This document shows, one piece after another, positions 35,233 to 47,230 of a stretch of 64,000 bases of DNA; the first letter of the stretch is position 1, and each line of letters starts with the position of its first letter. The notes below the pieces were generated by a model. The model did not search any database and was not told where the DNA came from. It saw only the letters and a list, made by a program, of their open reading frames with translations. The position numbers and the translations under genes were made by a program. The stretch spans positions 53,936,419 to 54,000,418 of the forward strand of contig NC_134095.1 of assembly GCF_000715075.1 (NCBI RefSeq), read 5' to 3'. The DNA is from Nicotiana tabacum. Its lineage: Eukaryota; Streptophyta; Magnoliopsida; Solanales; Solanaceae.

Positions 35233-35950
35233 ATACAACAACAGCAACAACAACGACCCAGTATAATCCCACAAGTGGGGTCTGGGGAGGGTAATATGTA
35301 CGCAGACCTTACCCCTACCCCGAAGGGTAGAGGGGTTGTTTCCAGGAGACCCTCGGCTCAAAAAGCAATAGGAGATGATATATTAGTACCATAAAAATGC
35401 GTATTAAAAACAACAACAATATATAAGAGATATGAAATATGAAATACAAAATACGAAATACGAAATACGAAATAGATAGCTGGTATAGTACAACTAGAAG
35501 GTAAAGCCCTGCATCAATAGACGACCAATGACATTCCTAGTCTAACTCCTAACTGGATAGTCTCACTCTATTGTGCTGTAGAAATATTCACACTCTCCCC
35601 TAACCTACAACCTTAATGCTCGACCTCCATAATTCCCTATCAAGGGTCATGTCCTCAGTAATCCTAAGTCGCGCCATGTCCTGTCTGATCACCTCTCCCC
35701 AATACTTCTTAGGTCTTCCTCTACCTCTCCGCATGCCCACTACAGCCAGTCGCTCACACCTCCTCACAGGTGCATCAGTGCTCCTCCTCTGAATGTGCCC
35801 GAACCATCTGAGTCTTACTTCCCGCATCTTGTCCTCCATGGGGGCCACACCCACCTTCTCTCGAATATCTTCATTTCTAATCTTATCCATCCTTGTATGC
35901 CCGCACATCCACCTCAACATCCTCATCTCTGCTACTTTCATCTTCTGCTA
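35233..35950 (-). mobile_element. 5'-truncated RTE-clade LINE: end of ORF2, 3' UTR and (TTG)n tail
   Basis: Frame 35941-35600 encodes [20 protein letters not shown], then [20 protein letters not shown] and [20 protein letters not shown]. This is the well known C-terminal end of plant non-LTR RT polyproteins downstream of the RT domain. The 3' UTR (35599-35391) has a short ATTTCGTATTTCGTATTTCG repeat. The last 160 bp are the conserved GAGCCGAGGGTC...GGGATTATACTGGG module and end in a TTG-rich tail (35233-35253). The RT and endonuclease domains are absent, as usual for 5'-truncated insertions. Confidence 0.85.
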
Positions 35951-36370
35951 TATATATAATTGTGTATAAATATATATAATTATATATAAATGTGTATATA
36001 TGTTCATAACATCACTTATCTTCTTCTTCTCTTTCTCTTATTCTTTTGATATACATTATTATACATTCCATATACAAGTTTATACATAGTTATACATCAT
36101 TATACATGTACCGCATATGTATAATCAAATTAATTTTTTTTCATGTTTTCTTCCTTTTTTTGGAATAATTCATGTATAAATCTACTTTTCTTGTTGATTC
36201 TTAGCCAAATCACGAACTTGCAGCAATTGTTTCTAAATTTTACAATATAAGTAGAATCAACGAAAAATTGGGGGACAACTTGCAGCAGTAAAGACAAATT
36301 GGGGGAGAAATTATACGACAGAAGAATTAGAAAATCTCATGACTTCATCTAAATAAGATAATTATCCTGA
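35951..36370. repeat. Low-complexity TATACAT/TATATA-rich stretch
   Basis: Many overlapping variants of TATACATNNTTATACAT and TATATAAATGTGTATA. No gene is supported. It probably comes from slippage in the A/T-rich DNA into which the LINE inserted. Confidence 0.6.
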
Positions 36371-36647
36371 TTAAACTCCGTTGCTGAATAAAAAATCTAA
36401 AAAATACTCTTTTTTACAAATATTAGCCAACCATTTTTGGGCTACAGATTTGTAAATTTATAACTGGGCTATTATGTTGCAAGTCAGATGTGTGAGTTGT
36501 ATTTATGTAAAATTATTGGCGGGGGTCCTAATTCTTTTTTTTTCCCTTTTCCAAAGCCCAAATTTTGAAGTCTCATTTTTTTCCCGCCAGTTCGGTTTAT
36601 CCCTATTCTCCAATACGTTAGACGGACCAATCGCCGGCGCCGGAAGG

Positions 36648-38583
36648 ATGCCGACGGTGTTCGTCGCCGTTCAGTGCTGTCAATGCTCCACCATGCAGGT
36701 ATTTTCTCTTTCTGCTCCTTCATTCTGTACATACACAGAGAAAGAATAACGTCGTAATGAGAATATCAAGAGATATTTCAGGTGAAGCAGCAGAAGAAGA
36801 GTAGCAGCAAATGGACTTGCGTGGTCTGCAATCAGAAACAGTCTGTTCGGAAAGTGTTTGCTCAGGGGTACAAGGCCAAGGATGTTCGCTTATTTGTTCA
36901 GAATTTCAACATGTCTCGTCAATTTACGGATCGGTTGCCCGTGGTAAGAGAAGAAACTGAAACCCTAGAAATTGGAGAACAGAGTCAAAGTCATGGAAGT
37001 TACAAGAGAACTGATTGGACTGAGTACCTCGATCCAGAGGAAAATGCAATTGAAAACAATGAAGATTCAGGTAAGTTAATTTTTATTTGGATGTTTCTTT
37101 TTTTCTTTTTTTGGTATTGATTGTTTGATTTGGAAGTGCAAGGAGATGTAATGGAGCCGAAGATTGTGACGGAGATGCCAAATGAATTATTCAGGAAGCC
37201 TAAATTGAATAATTACTCTGCTGTTGAAGGTCATTTCAGACCAGTTTTCTCAAAGCGGAATGCCAGAAAACAAAGCACTTCTCAAGGTCAAGTTTACTGA
37301 AATTTTTATAAAATTCGTTCATCGCTAGCACAATTGTTTTCGTTACCAACTCCCATCTCCTTGCCTCTCAAATCCTCCAAAATTCGAATTGTATAGAATT
37401 CTAAATGATTTGTGGAAGTCTTTGTTATACCCTATGGAGTCATAGAATTGTAGATTTTACGATCCTGTGAGGCATTGGAATTTTTCGAAATCCAAGTCTG
37501 GCGTTACTGTGTCTCATAAATCAAAATGCACAAAAACAGCTATTTTTTATGGCTATAAAGGCAAGTCCAGAGTATAAAGTCAGTGGGTTCAATATACATA
37601 TTTTTTGTATATGTATATAGTTTGAGACAAAAGCAATGAATTCAATTGAACCCAGAGACAGAACTTGCCTTAGATCGCCTCTAGCCACTTGTTTTGGTGC
37701 CTAACCATAAATACTGAGGTGGGAGGGAGGAGTGATTAGTAAAAAGCACTGTACTATGTTGTTGAGAACATACTGAGCAATTGTCAACGGTTAAAGGTCT
37801 AAAAGCTGTGAGTATAGATCCTAACGTAAAGACCTTCTAGAGAAGCAAAGGCCATCATCGGGTTGGTATGTAAGAGTGAAGATGAACATGTAAATCATAG
37901 TTACAAAGACCTTGTTAGCTTGAAACAAAATAATGAGTCGAGAAACTCAACTTAGGAAGAGTCTTAAGGTTGGTAGGTAGACATAGGATGAGGCGGTGTT
38001 AGTATAATAAAAGGGATAACAAAGAAGCAGATAAAATAGCTTGAACACCCTTTCGAGTTGTTTACCTGTTCGAGTAGTCTCGGTGATGATTGGGAAGGCT
38101 AACTTCACTGTTAGGAAACTGCATTGTGGAATTTCAGTAAGCCTGTTCTTTGTTCGAAAACGTGATCATCTTAGAGCTTTTTGACTTGCAGGTATGGAGC
38201 CAAGCAAACGTCAGGCAACAATGGTATCGGTGGTCTCCAAGTGGGGAGATAATAAACAAGTACCACCAGATATGCCTGTTCAGCCAGCAACAAACAGTTT
38301 TTGCAAATTGGATGACAGCATCAACCTATATGGCAATGACAATTCTATGAATGAACGAAATCTTGGTTATGGCAAGTCAACAGAGAGAACTCAGCCAAAG
38401 ACGGCCAACAAAGTTTCCAAATGGACTGAGTACATAAACGTAGATGAAGATGATTGTCAATTGCGGTTTGCAAGTGGGAGAGGATTCACATCTGATGTCA
38501 ACAAATGGAGCGATGATGCCTTTGAGACCTCATTGCAGGATCAAAAACTAGATGACGAAGAAATCCACCCTGATTTTCTCTAG
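36648..38583 (+). CDS. MRNIP: MRNIP-like protein (MRN complex-interacting protein homologue), 4 exons, 293 aa
   Basis: Exons are 36648-36698, 36782-37070, 37137-37286 and 38192-38583. All introns are GT-AG and the joined frame is 882 nt, open to a TAG at 38581. Residues 1-60 match the MRNIP N-terminal family: Cys pairs CCQC (C10, C13) and CVVC (C30, C33) form a zinc ribbon, followed by SVRKVFAQGYKAKDVRLFVQ. In animals MRNIP binds the MRE11-RAD50-NBS1 complex and protects DNA forks and breaks. The plant role is inferred. The rest is low in structure and has four short Trp motifs (W96, W181, W241, W269), two of them as WTEY followed by acidic residues. The start is the first ATG before the zinc ribbon. 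The third intron (905 bp) carries a MITE-like piece. Exon 3 could start 6 nt later (37143) with the frame kept. It is convergent with the PABP gene. Confidence 0.85.
37555..37690. mobile_element. MITE-like fragment in MRNIP intron 3
   Basis: Ends carry inverted AAGGCAAGT / ACTTGCCTT, and inside them GGGTTCAA / TTGAACCC are also inverted, with an A/T-rich centre. The family resembles short non-autonomous elements common in Solanaceae introns. No target duplication was confirmed. Confidence 0.35.
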
Positions 38584-39342
38584 ACTTGTCTAAGATGAGC
38601 GTATTATGTGCTGATAACAAATTTGTGCTCAAGGAACTAGTTTCGTTTGTTTTAGTGATTAGCTTTTACAACACTAAACGAAGTGGACAGCAAGACTTGT
38701 AATTGAGGACATATTTTCACTGAGAGTTCAACGTGAAAAGGAGCCGAGGAAATGCCTAAAAGTTTTTGAAGTAAAATACATTCAAAATGCCAATAAACCC
38801 AGCTAAAGAAGGTCAACCATGCCATATTTTTACCAACGGATGTTTAGGATCAAAGGACTTTTACCTTACCAGGTCCTCCGGATCTCACCATCTGAAGTTT
38901 ATGCATCTCAACTACCTACGGCAAATACAGCAGTCAAATAAACCAAAATTGATCATGTCCTTGTAACATGAGACAGCATAAATGTCGGAATTATGCTAAA
39001 TGCTACAAATGCAGAGGCTAAGAGAACAATTTTAGTCAAACAAAACAATCCATAAGTTGCAATGATCTCAAAGCAATATAATGTTGAAGGAGAAAAAATT
39101 CAGTGGGAATCCCTAAAAACCAAAAATAAATAAATAAAATAATTAAAAATGTGATTAGGAGAGCAAAACAAATTCCTAGTTTATCATTCCAAGAAGGTCT
39201 CTTTGCTAAAGTTAGAAGTCCTATAGAGAATGTCATTTACTGCCTTAGCCAAACCCCAGAGGATGATAGCCACCCCACAAAAGAAAGTAATAGATTCCCT
39301 ACGCCACCACCATTACCCCTCCCAAAAATTTAAAATTTTGCT
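38584..39342. other. Convergent intergenic: 3' ends of MRNIP-like and PABP genes
   Basis: The 759 bp between the two stop codons should hold both 3' UTRs. A plus-strand AATAAA lies at 38792-38797, 209 bp after the MRNIP stop, and is a candidate poly(A) signal. No clear minus-strand AATAAA was found for PABP, and plant genes often lack one. No other gene is seen. Confidence 0.6.
38792..38797 (+). terminator. Candidate poly(A) signal for the MRNIP-like gene
   Basis: AATAAA in a U/A-rich context downstream of the stop. Plant near-upstream elements are loose, so this is only a plausible site. Confidence 0.35.
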
Positions 39343-42300
39343 TCATCCATTCAGGGTGAGAGATCCAAATTTATCACCAACACTAGAACCTGGCCCTGCT
39401 AAGCGAAGGACATCCATAGCCTCGGAAACTTTCTTATTGAGAGCATCAGGGGACTCGATGAGATGAAGCACTTCAGTTTGATCCATCTCAAGCAACATCC
39501 CAGTAACTTTACCAGCATGATCACGTTCAATGCGTTCCACAAGTGGAAATAACTGCTCTCCAAGCATCTGCAATCCAGAATTAAGCTGATAAAGCATTGG
39601 GAAACAAGAGACAGCAGCTAAAGTTTGACACGAAAGTCAGCATGGCACAATGAAGCTAAAATCAAGGACGTACCCGATGCTGATCTTCTGGAGAAGCAAA
39701 GGCCAAAGAAGAAGCAAGTGTTGATGGTGGCACTGGGTTAGTGCGTTGGATGTCCAACGCAGATGTTGTCATAGCAGAAGCATCAAATGGCGCTGGCATA
39801 ATTGGTCCCATCATACCTTGAGTGATGCTAGGATGCATGCCATTTCGTCCATTGGGTTTGAATCTACCAGAGTTCCACTGCATAGAACAAACAAAGATTT
39901 AACAACTCAACTTTGTCCCCAGGAATTGAATTAGTAATTGAAACTGAACGCCAGTTTGAAGATTGTACAGTTGAGTTATTATTTTCAAGATTTCCCATCA
40001 ATTTCTTGATAAAATCATACCTAACCAAAGAAGTCACTCATTCGCATATGCCAAAGGTTTTAAGATAGTAGTGTTTTAATCTTACGATCTATCATATAAA
40101 AAATTAGTGTGTTTTTATTCAAAGCTTTTATGAAATAATGAAAAAGGAAAATAACCAAATGACGTGTCAATGCTTAAGTACCACAGCCAAGAAGTTCGAG
40201 TTTATATGACTTTGAACTGTTGTTTACAATAGAAGTGATTGTCGATATTCAACTAAAATATACTCATACATAATTCTCGAAAAATATATTTCTTTAGAAG
40301 ACAAGAAAGTGAATACATCCTGAATAAAAATGATGTACTTTCACGTAACGTTAATAGAAAGAAAGAATATGCACCTGCTGCTGCTGTTGAGAATTCCCTC
40401 CTCTCCTTCCACCAACACGTCCGTGTTGTCCTTGGCGCTGAAGCTGATAGGGCAAGAGGAAATTCGGGCCAACACCTGGACGAAGTCCAGGCATGAGTTG
40501 TTGCTGGAAGCCAAATTCAGCGGCTTGAGGTGCTATAAGTCCTGGGGCACCTTGACCAAAGTAGACCTGCTGAGGAGCTAGTCGAGGTGCCCCATTGTGA
40601 AACCCAGACATAGCTCCAGGAGGAGGAGCCATCCCCCCAGCTGGTCGCATCCGAGCAAAATGTGCCTGCTAACAAGTAAACATTGAATTAAGCTAACACA
40701 CATCCAAAATGCTGATCTGTAGAAGGCCAATTATCATTGAATGTAACAGAGGTTGTACAACACATGTCCAGCAGGATGGATTAAACATAAACAAAAGATG
40801 ATGATGATATGCGAACAACTTTTAAGGAAGAATAACATCCAAGGACTAGAGAATCTCTAGTTGTAAGTCTAAGGAACCAAAATACACAGGACGCTCCTTT
40901 GACACTCAAAGGTTTTGTTCACTACAACAGAAAGCTCCTGTTTCTGAAAGGGCAGTTCATTGTCAAAGAAAATTTATAAGAGGGATGCCCATTCGTTCTT
41001 TGAATTTACATCCCATGAATCCAGATCTTATCAAAAGGAATGACTTTCTTTGTTTTGTTTATGTATCAAAAGGAATGACTTTCTTTGTTTTGTTTATGGA
41101 TATATTATAAAAGTAGTCCGCAAATACCATAGAACATTTATCATGTAGAACCTAATTTATCATATTAAAGGCACGATATATTATTGGTGAACTGATAATG
41201 TTCTCAGTCCCAATGATTAAAAAACGACTGGTTATGATAGTAAGCAGTGCAAATGTGCCTTTGATCACAAGTAACGTGCACTATATAACTAATACATTCA
41301 GGCATATGACATCATAGCATGCTTAGATAGATTCCCTCCTCAAGGAACCAATATTATTTGCTGTTCAGATGAAAGTTACATCTTAGGAGAAAAAAATCTA
41401 ATGTACAATCACCTGTAGCGATGCTCTTCTTTCATCCTTGCGCTGGGCAACAGCAACAAATAAAGGTTTCTTTCCTATCAACTTGCCATTCATTTCGTTC
41501 AACTGAAACAATAATAAAAACATTTTATGCCTTCATGTTTCTGTCTCTTTAAAAGAAAGCAACACAAGGTAGACTAGATAATTTGGGACAACTCACAGCT
41601 CGTGTAGCTTCCTCGGGGGTGGAGAAGGCAACAAAGCCAGAACCCTTGCTCACCCCTTTTGAGTCGCGCATCACCTAATAATAATTTCAAGTTGATACAT
41701 GACACTAAAACAAGCTTTTCCATCGATGTTTTGCACTTAAAATTAATATGTTGGGGACATACCTTGCAGGACGTTATGGTTCCGTACTCCGAGAATAACT
41801 CTTTCAGATTTTCATCACTCACACTGTCGAGATTTTTCAAATATAAGTTAGCACCTTTTAGTTTCTCAAATCGACTAGCTCTTTCTTGTTCGAATTTGGC
41901 TTTCAGTTTTGCTTCCCGTTCTGATTTCTTCTGGGCCTTGCCTACATACAGAACTTTTTCTTTCAAGGAACTGCCATTCAACTGTTCAACAGCAGAGACT
42001 GCAGCATCCGAGCTCTCATAATTGACGAAGCCAAAACACTTGGACTTTCCATTTTTGTCTTTCATAACTACTGCACTGGTGATGGTTCCATACTTCTCAA
42101 AAAGCTTCTTAAGATCCTCATCAGTGGTAGTTTCAGGAAGGTCTTTCACATACACATTTGTGAATTTGTCAGAGGCATTTGCTTGACTCCTTTCTTGTCG
42201 ACGGATGAAGTGGCCAACATAGACTTGTTTATCATTTATCAACATACCATTCAGACGCTTGATTGCATTGTGTGCAGCTTCGTCCTGATCAAATTGTACA

Positions 42301-43332
42301 AATCCATATCCTTTTGACTGACCATTAATATCAGCAGCTACCTTGCAGGAAAGAACCGTTCCAAAGGCAGCAAAAGTGTCATACAATGCCTTGTTATCAA
42401 TTGACGAGTCCAGATTCTTAATGAAAACATTTGCATATCCGCTCTTCCGCAGACTAGGATCTCTATGAGAAAACATTATCCTCATAGGTTTTCCATTCAA
42501 CTGAGTAAAATTCAATAACTCCCTAGCAGTAGCAGCTGCAATGAATAAATTAAATTACAAAAGAAAAAGGTCATTAACACCCATAGTACGTAATAAACTT
42601 TTAAAAGAATTTAATGCAATTACCACTTGAAAGGGATTTGAAAACAATAGTCAAACAAAATTAATGAGATGCACTTAAAAGCAGCAAACACAAAAGCTGA
42701 CAGCTTTATTATTTTATTTAAAATAAACAGCATATAGAATTGTATCAACACAAAATCTACGAGATCAATAAATCGAGAAGTGGTCAAATATTTAATTACG
42801 AAAACCCAAAAGAATAAAAAGAGAAGAAGAAAACTCAAAGCATTGAGCGTAATCAAACCAGTAACAATCACTTGAAAGTTGAAACTACAGTTAAAATATC
42901 ATTCCAGAACTTTATCAACAAAACAAAAGCCGAATAAGCAAAATAAAGCGACATGCAAATAAACAATTCAGTGTGTGTGTGTGTGTGTTTTGCAACAAGA
43001 AGCAATACTAGTGGCTAACCATCTTGTGGAGAAGTGAAATTGACATAAGCGTAACCGAGGGAGGACCGGCCCGATTGATCCCTGCAAACCCTAATGGACA
43101 CGACTTGTGCCACATGGTTAAACACCTCATACAGTTGTCCTTCTTCCACTGACGTGTCCAGATCCCCTACGTACAGGGCATAGTTCGTACTCGTCGTCAC
43201 ACCAACACCACCACTACCGTTACCACCACCTCCCATTATTGCCACCTGCGGAGTCGGCGGTGGCGTCGGTCCGACCATCGTCGTTTCCGCCTGAGTTTGC
43301 ACCGCCGGTGGCGGAACCGCCGTCGCCGCCAT
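39343..43332 (-). CDS. PABP: Cytoplasmic poly(A)-binding protein, 7 exons, 657 aa
   Basis: Exons (minus) are 43332-43020, 42535-41763, 41674-41597, 41502-41413, 40665-40375, 39877-39674 and 39567-39343. They sum to 1974 nt with every junction GT-AG and in frame. Four RRMs are complete. RNP2/RNP1 pairs are LYVGDL (53-58)/LGYAYVNF (92-99), VFIKNL (141-146)/KGYGFVQF (179-186), VYVKDL (232-237)/KCFGFVNY (270-277) and LYLKNL (335-340)/KGSGFVAF (372-379). A Pro/Gly/Gln-rich linker follows, then a C-terminal MLLE domain with [20 protein letters not shown] (605-624). It binds mRNA poly(A) tails, links them to eIF4G, and recruits PAM2 proteins through MLLE. Length and layout fit plant class II PABPs (PAB2/PAB8 type). 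The ATG at 43332 is the first in frame, and the codon before it is GTG. Exon 5 may start at 40668, adding one Gln. Confidence 0.95.
41029..41098. repeat. 35-bp tandem duplication in PABP intron 4
   Basis: The unit TATCAAAAGGAATGACTTTC plus 15 further bases occurs exactly twice in a row (41029-41063, 41064-41098). It lies inside the 747-bp intron, far from splice sites. Confidence 0.9.
42970..42988. repeat. (GT)n microsatellite in PABP intron 1
   Basis: A GT run of about nine units starting roughly 30 bp past the donor of intron 1. It is a natural length-polymorphism marker. Confidence 0.85.
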
Positions 43333-43537
43333 CACTTGAGGTTATCTCCGATCAAAATCGAATAACACGTTAAATATATTATTACTATTTTTATATATAT
43401 GGAGAGATAAATGTGTCTGAATATAGAGAGAGAGAAGGAGATTGATGTGAAGTGAAAGAGTTAATGGATGAAAGAGGAGAAGATCAGAGAGAGGTGGTGC
43501 AGCGCGGAGAGGAGTGAAAAATTGAGACTCGTGAGTG

Positions 43538-43546
43538 TATATATAT
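43538..43546 (-). promoter_or_regulatory. Candidate TATA box of the PABP gene
   Basis: Minus-strand CCATATATATACAC lies about 205 bp upstream of the ATG, followed by a CT-rich leader. That leader composition is typical of highly expressed plant genes. No competing TATA is nearer. Confidence 0.5.
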
Positions 43547-43612
43547 GGAGAAGAGCGTGGAGCCCACTGAGAACCGGTTCCTTAGTAATATGGCAGCGAT
43601 TGGGTGGGTCCG

Positions 43613-43662
43613 CACGTGTGGGTAATAGTGACATGTGCTGAAGTTCTCTCGTATTCCACGTG
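43613..43662. promoter_or_regulatory. Two G-box motifs (CACGTG) upstream of PABP
   Basis: Perfect CACGTG at 43613-43618 and 43657-43662, about 67 and 111 bp upstream of the TATA candidate. G-boxes bind bZIP and bHLH factors and are active in pairs. The left end of the Mutator-like element begins only 31 bp beyond the second. Confidence 0.55.
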
Positions 43663-43692
43663 CTTTTCGGCTTCGAGAAATTAATTATTGCA

Positions 43693-44489
43693 CCGAAAAG
43701 GGCCAAAACTCCCCTTACACTATCCCATTTGGTACAAAAATAACCTCCATTCACCTATTGAGTCAAAAATACTTCTACCATTATCTTAGTAGCTCAGTTA
43801 TCCCCTTATTATTAACGGACTTATCTAAAAGAAATAGATTTCTTTTAATGATTATCCATGTGTTACCGTGCTATTAGCCTAAATATAAACCCTTGTTAAA
43901 TTAAACAGAAAAAACATAAACCTAAATTTTTATTGATCCACCCCAATTTTAAACCCTATTAATCTAAACCCATTTTTAAAATTCAATGTAACTTCTTCTT
44001 CGTCTTTTTGATTCTGTAAATGGAAGAATTTGCGCCACTACAACAACAAGAAAAGTAACAATTTAAGCAAAAAAATATTGAGTTTGGGAATGAAATGAAA
44101 TGAGTATGAGAATAAAATTCAGGATCTTGACTTAGGGAGTAATTCATTAAATGAAATCAAATGGGTATGAGAAAAAGAATCATTATCCCCTGATTCAATT
44201 TCATGGAGATTGGAGAAGAAATGGGGAGTTGGCAATGAGGCATGTCCTTTTTCGGGCGACTATGAATAATTCATAATAGGTATTTTTTTTGGTAAAGATT
44301 TAAATTTAGATCAATAGGACGGTGACATGTGGATATTAATTAAAAATATTTTTCAAATAAATCCGTTAGTTAATAAGGGCATAAGTGAGCCACTAAAATA
44401 ACAACATGGACATTTTTGGCTCAATAGATAGACAGAGGATATTTTTGTACCAAATCGAATAGTCTAGGGGCAGCTTTGACCCTTTTCCG
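43693..44489. mobile_element. Mutator-like non-autonomous element with long terminal inverted repeats, 797 bp
   Basis: The ends CCGAAAAGGGCCAAAACTCC (43693) and, on the other strand, CGGAAAAGGGTCAAAGCTGC (44489) begin inverted repeats. They stay alignable for about 180 bp, sharing TTTGGTACAAAAATA, ATTGAGCCAAAAAT and TTATTAACTAACGG-like blocks. The flanking 9 bp are ATTATTGCA (43684-43692) and ATTATTGTA (44490-44498), 8 of 9 matching. A 9-bp duplication is the mark of Mutator transposases. The centre encodes nothing. It sits in the PABP upstream region, so its left arm could contribute promoter sequence. Confidence 0.75.
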
Positions 44490-44498
44490 ATTATTGTA

Positions 44499-45068
44499 TG
44501 TTGGCATTTTTCCAATTTTAAGAGTGAAATGATTCCTCCGGTCAAGAGACAAGTTATCGCAAAATTCATTATTCTCGTATTAGTTATTTTGAAATTATTA
44601 TTTCACTATCTTATACCGATAAAAATAATATTATAATCTCAAAATAATTAATTTAGGTATTGGTTATATCGTAATTTTATCCCAATTAAATATAAAATAA
44701 ATTCATTTCAAATTTAATCACGAGATTAATTATCCCTTATCCTTGTACTAAAGGAACCAAAAGAGTTTTCTTTATTGTAATTTTATATACGCCTTTTACA
44801 AGGGATAATTTAAGACCTTCTCTTACGTTTAATTCCACCATACTCTTCTTCATGGTTTAACCGCCGCTTTCCTTATTTAATATCTTATAACAATTCTTTT
44901 AATATATTTGTTTTTAATATAAATAAATTATGATTTGATTAATTTGCTCTTTCTAATATACTTTTTTTTTATCTAATTAATTTTGCAAGCTATCTTAAAA
45001 ATGTAATAGATTACAGAATCTGATACATCATTCTAGTAGACATTGGTTTTTTCAAATGACATGTCGCC
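44499..45068. other. Intergenic between Mutator-like element and G3
   Basis: A/T-rich sequence without a supported gene. The segment about 44520-44760 resembles worn non-autonomous transposon DNA, but no paired ends were found. Confidence 0.4.
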
Positions 45069-45073
45069 GTAGA
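45069..45073. repeat. Target-site duplication of G3, left copy (GTAGA)
   Basis: Exact match to 49903-49907 at the other end of the element. Confidence 0.93.
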
Positions 45074-47230
45074 TGTAACAATCTGACCGCTCGTTCGGTG
45101 GTTTGAGGCCTTGAGTAGGTTCACTTGTGTATATTATGATTTGCACGTGTAGTCGGGTTTGAATTTTGGAAAGTTTGGAGTTGATTCAGAAGGAAAATTC
45201 TCAATTCGGAAACTTTAAATTGGAAGAGTTGACCAAGGTTTGACTATTGAGTAAATGATATCAGAATCTGAATTTGAAGGTTCTAATAGGTTCGTATGAT
45301 AATTTTGAATTTGGGCGTATGTTCGGATCAAGTTTCGGGTGGACCGGAAGCGTTTCGGCGTTTAGTGTGAAAAGTTGGCATTTTGAAGATTTTACCACTT
45401 CCTAAGTTTGATATGAGGCGGACTTTGGTGTTATCGATGCCCGTTTGGGATTTTGAACCTCGAAATAGGTTCGTATTGTGATTTGTGACTTGTACGTAAA
45501 ATTTGGCGTCTTTCCAGAATGTTTAAGTGTGATTCGGACGCGTTCGACGAAGATCTAATGATTGAAAGTTAAGAGAAGGTTTTGATCGTCGATTCATGGT
45601 TTTGATATTATTCTTGGCGTTTTGAGCCTTTGTATAAGGTGTTAGAACTTGTTAGAATGATTTGACGGGGTTCCTCGGACCTCAGGTAAGTTTTGGGGTG
45701 GGTTAGGACCACTTTTAGGCCTTTTTGAACCGCTAATAACTAGTGTTAGGTGCGTGAAACACGATCGTGAAGATCTGTGCCGAGATCGCAAAGAGAAAAG
45801 TGCAATCCAGGCCTTGTGGATCGCAATCGAGGAAGGAAGGGCCGCGATCGCGTAGAAGGAAATTTCTGTTGTAAGTGTTTTGACTTCAGAAGCTTAAATC
45901 TTGCAATTTATAAATAATTTGGGGACGATCTAAAAATGAGAGTTGTAGTCCTTTGAATCTAGTTTTTAGAAAATTAAACCGTTTGGTATATGAAATTTTG
46001 TACAAAATGTTATGCCTATTATACCGAAGGGTATCTATGAAGAGGAAACCACAATTTGTACATCGCAATTGCGGGGTTTTTGACTGCAATCAAGAAAATG
46101 ATGTTGGAAAATTTGTTAACTTCGATCACATGGCTAATGACCGCTATCGCAAAGAATGAGGCCTGGCAGGTGTATTAAACATCCAATTTCGGAATTTTTA
46201 GTTTATTTCTTCACTTTTAAGTTCTTGGAGCACATGTAGGGCAATTTGGGGCGATTCTTGAAGACCATTTTCGCGATATATTATAAGATAAGTTATTCCT
46301 ACTTGTATTAATTTATATACAATGATTATATATGGATTTAAACATGAAATTTTGTAAAAATTATGGAATTTTTGACGAAAAACCCAAAATTTATAATTTT
46401 AGATTTTGACCACCAAATTAGACATAAAATTGGAATTAAATTATACATTTCAGTTCATGGTGCTATGGGTAGTATTTTTATTCAAAGATATTTGGAATCC
46501 GAGCACTTGGACTCAGGGGTTGACTTTGTTGACTTTTCAAGCGGAGTTGTGAATTGTTATTTTGTTAAACTACGATTTATGGAGTATATAGTTATTAATT
46601 TGCATGTTGTTTGATTAGTTTCAGATTGTTTGGCATCAGATTGAGGTGTTAGAGAGGCATTGGAGCCGATTATTGAATTTCAAAGCGAGGTAAGTCTCTT
46701 GCCTAACTTTGTGCGGGGGAATTTACCCCGTATGTGTTATATTTGTTATGTGCTACATGTTATGAGAGCTACGCACATATGAAGTGACAAGTGGTCGTGT
46801 ATCTGCTAGCATTCCTGATTATATCTGGGTAGACCTAGACTCACGTCATGCTTTAATTGATCATGTCTGGGTAGACCTTGAGTTTTCTTTATCATGTCAA
46901 TCTTATATTCCAGAAAGATGTTGTATTATTATTTTGTACTCTCTGGTAGATGTCCATGCACTTGTGACACCGAGTTTTGGGGACTTGAATTTTGTATATG
47001 GTTGTATTCTGTTATGATTGGGGTTTATATTTCGGTCTCACCCGAACATTTAAAATAATAACATCTGTACCTTTTTATAAATAAAAAAAGAACGGACTTT
47101 CACTCTTTACTTCTTAAGTTAGTTTGAAATATATCTTGGATCTACAATCGACGTATTGATTTAATTATTGGCTAGCCTGACGAAGACGTTGGGTGTCATC
47201 ACGGCTTATAGTGGGATTTGGGCCGTGACA
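45074..47230 (+). repeat. G3 5' LTR (2157 bp)
   Basis: Starts TGTAACAATCTGACCGCTCG and ends GGGCCGTGACA. A stretch at 45760-45860 has CpG-rich ATCGCGATCGC-like repeats. A splice-donor-like GCGAGGTAAGTC at 46685-46696 is followed by a short hairpin (GGGGAATTTACCCC, 46717-46730). No protein is encoded. Confidence 0.88.

Noticed and set aside
34497..36475. Possible pair of transposon ends with AGCCCATTTT-like blocks
   Set aside because: The left and right blocks share only about a dozen bases and no target duplication was found.
43015..43335. GTG at 43335 as PABP start
   Set aside because: A GTG directly precedes the ATG at 43332. Plant nuclear genes start at ATG.
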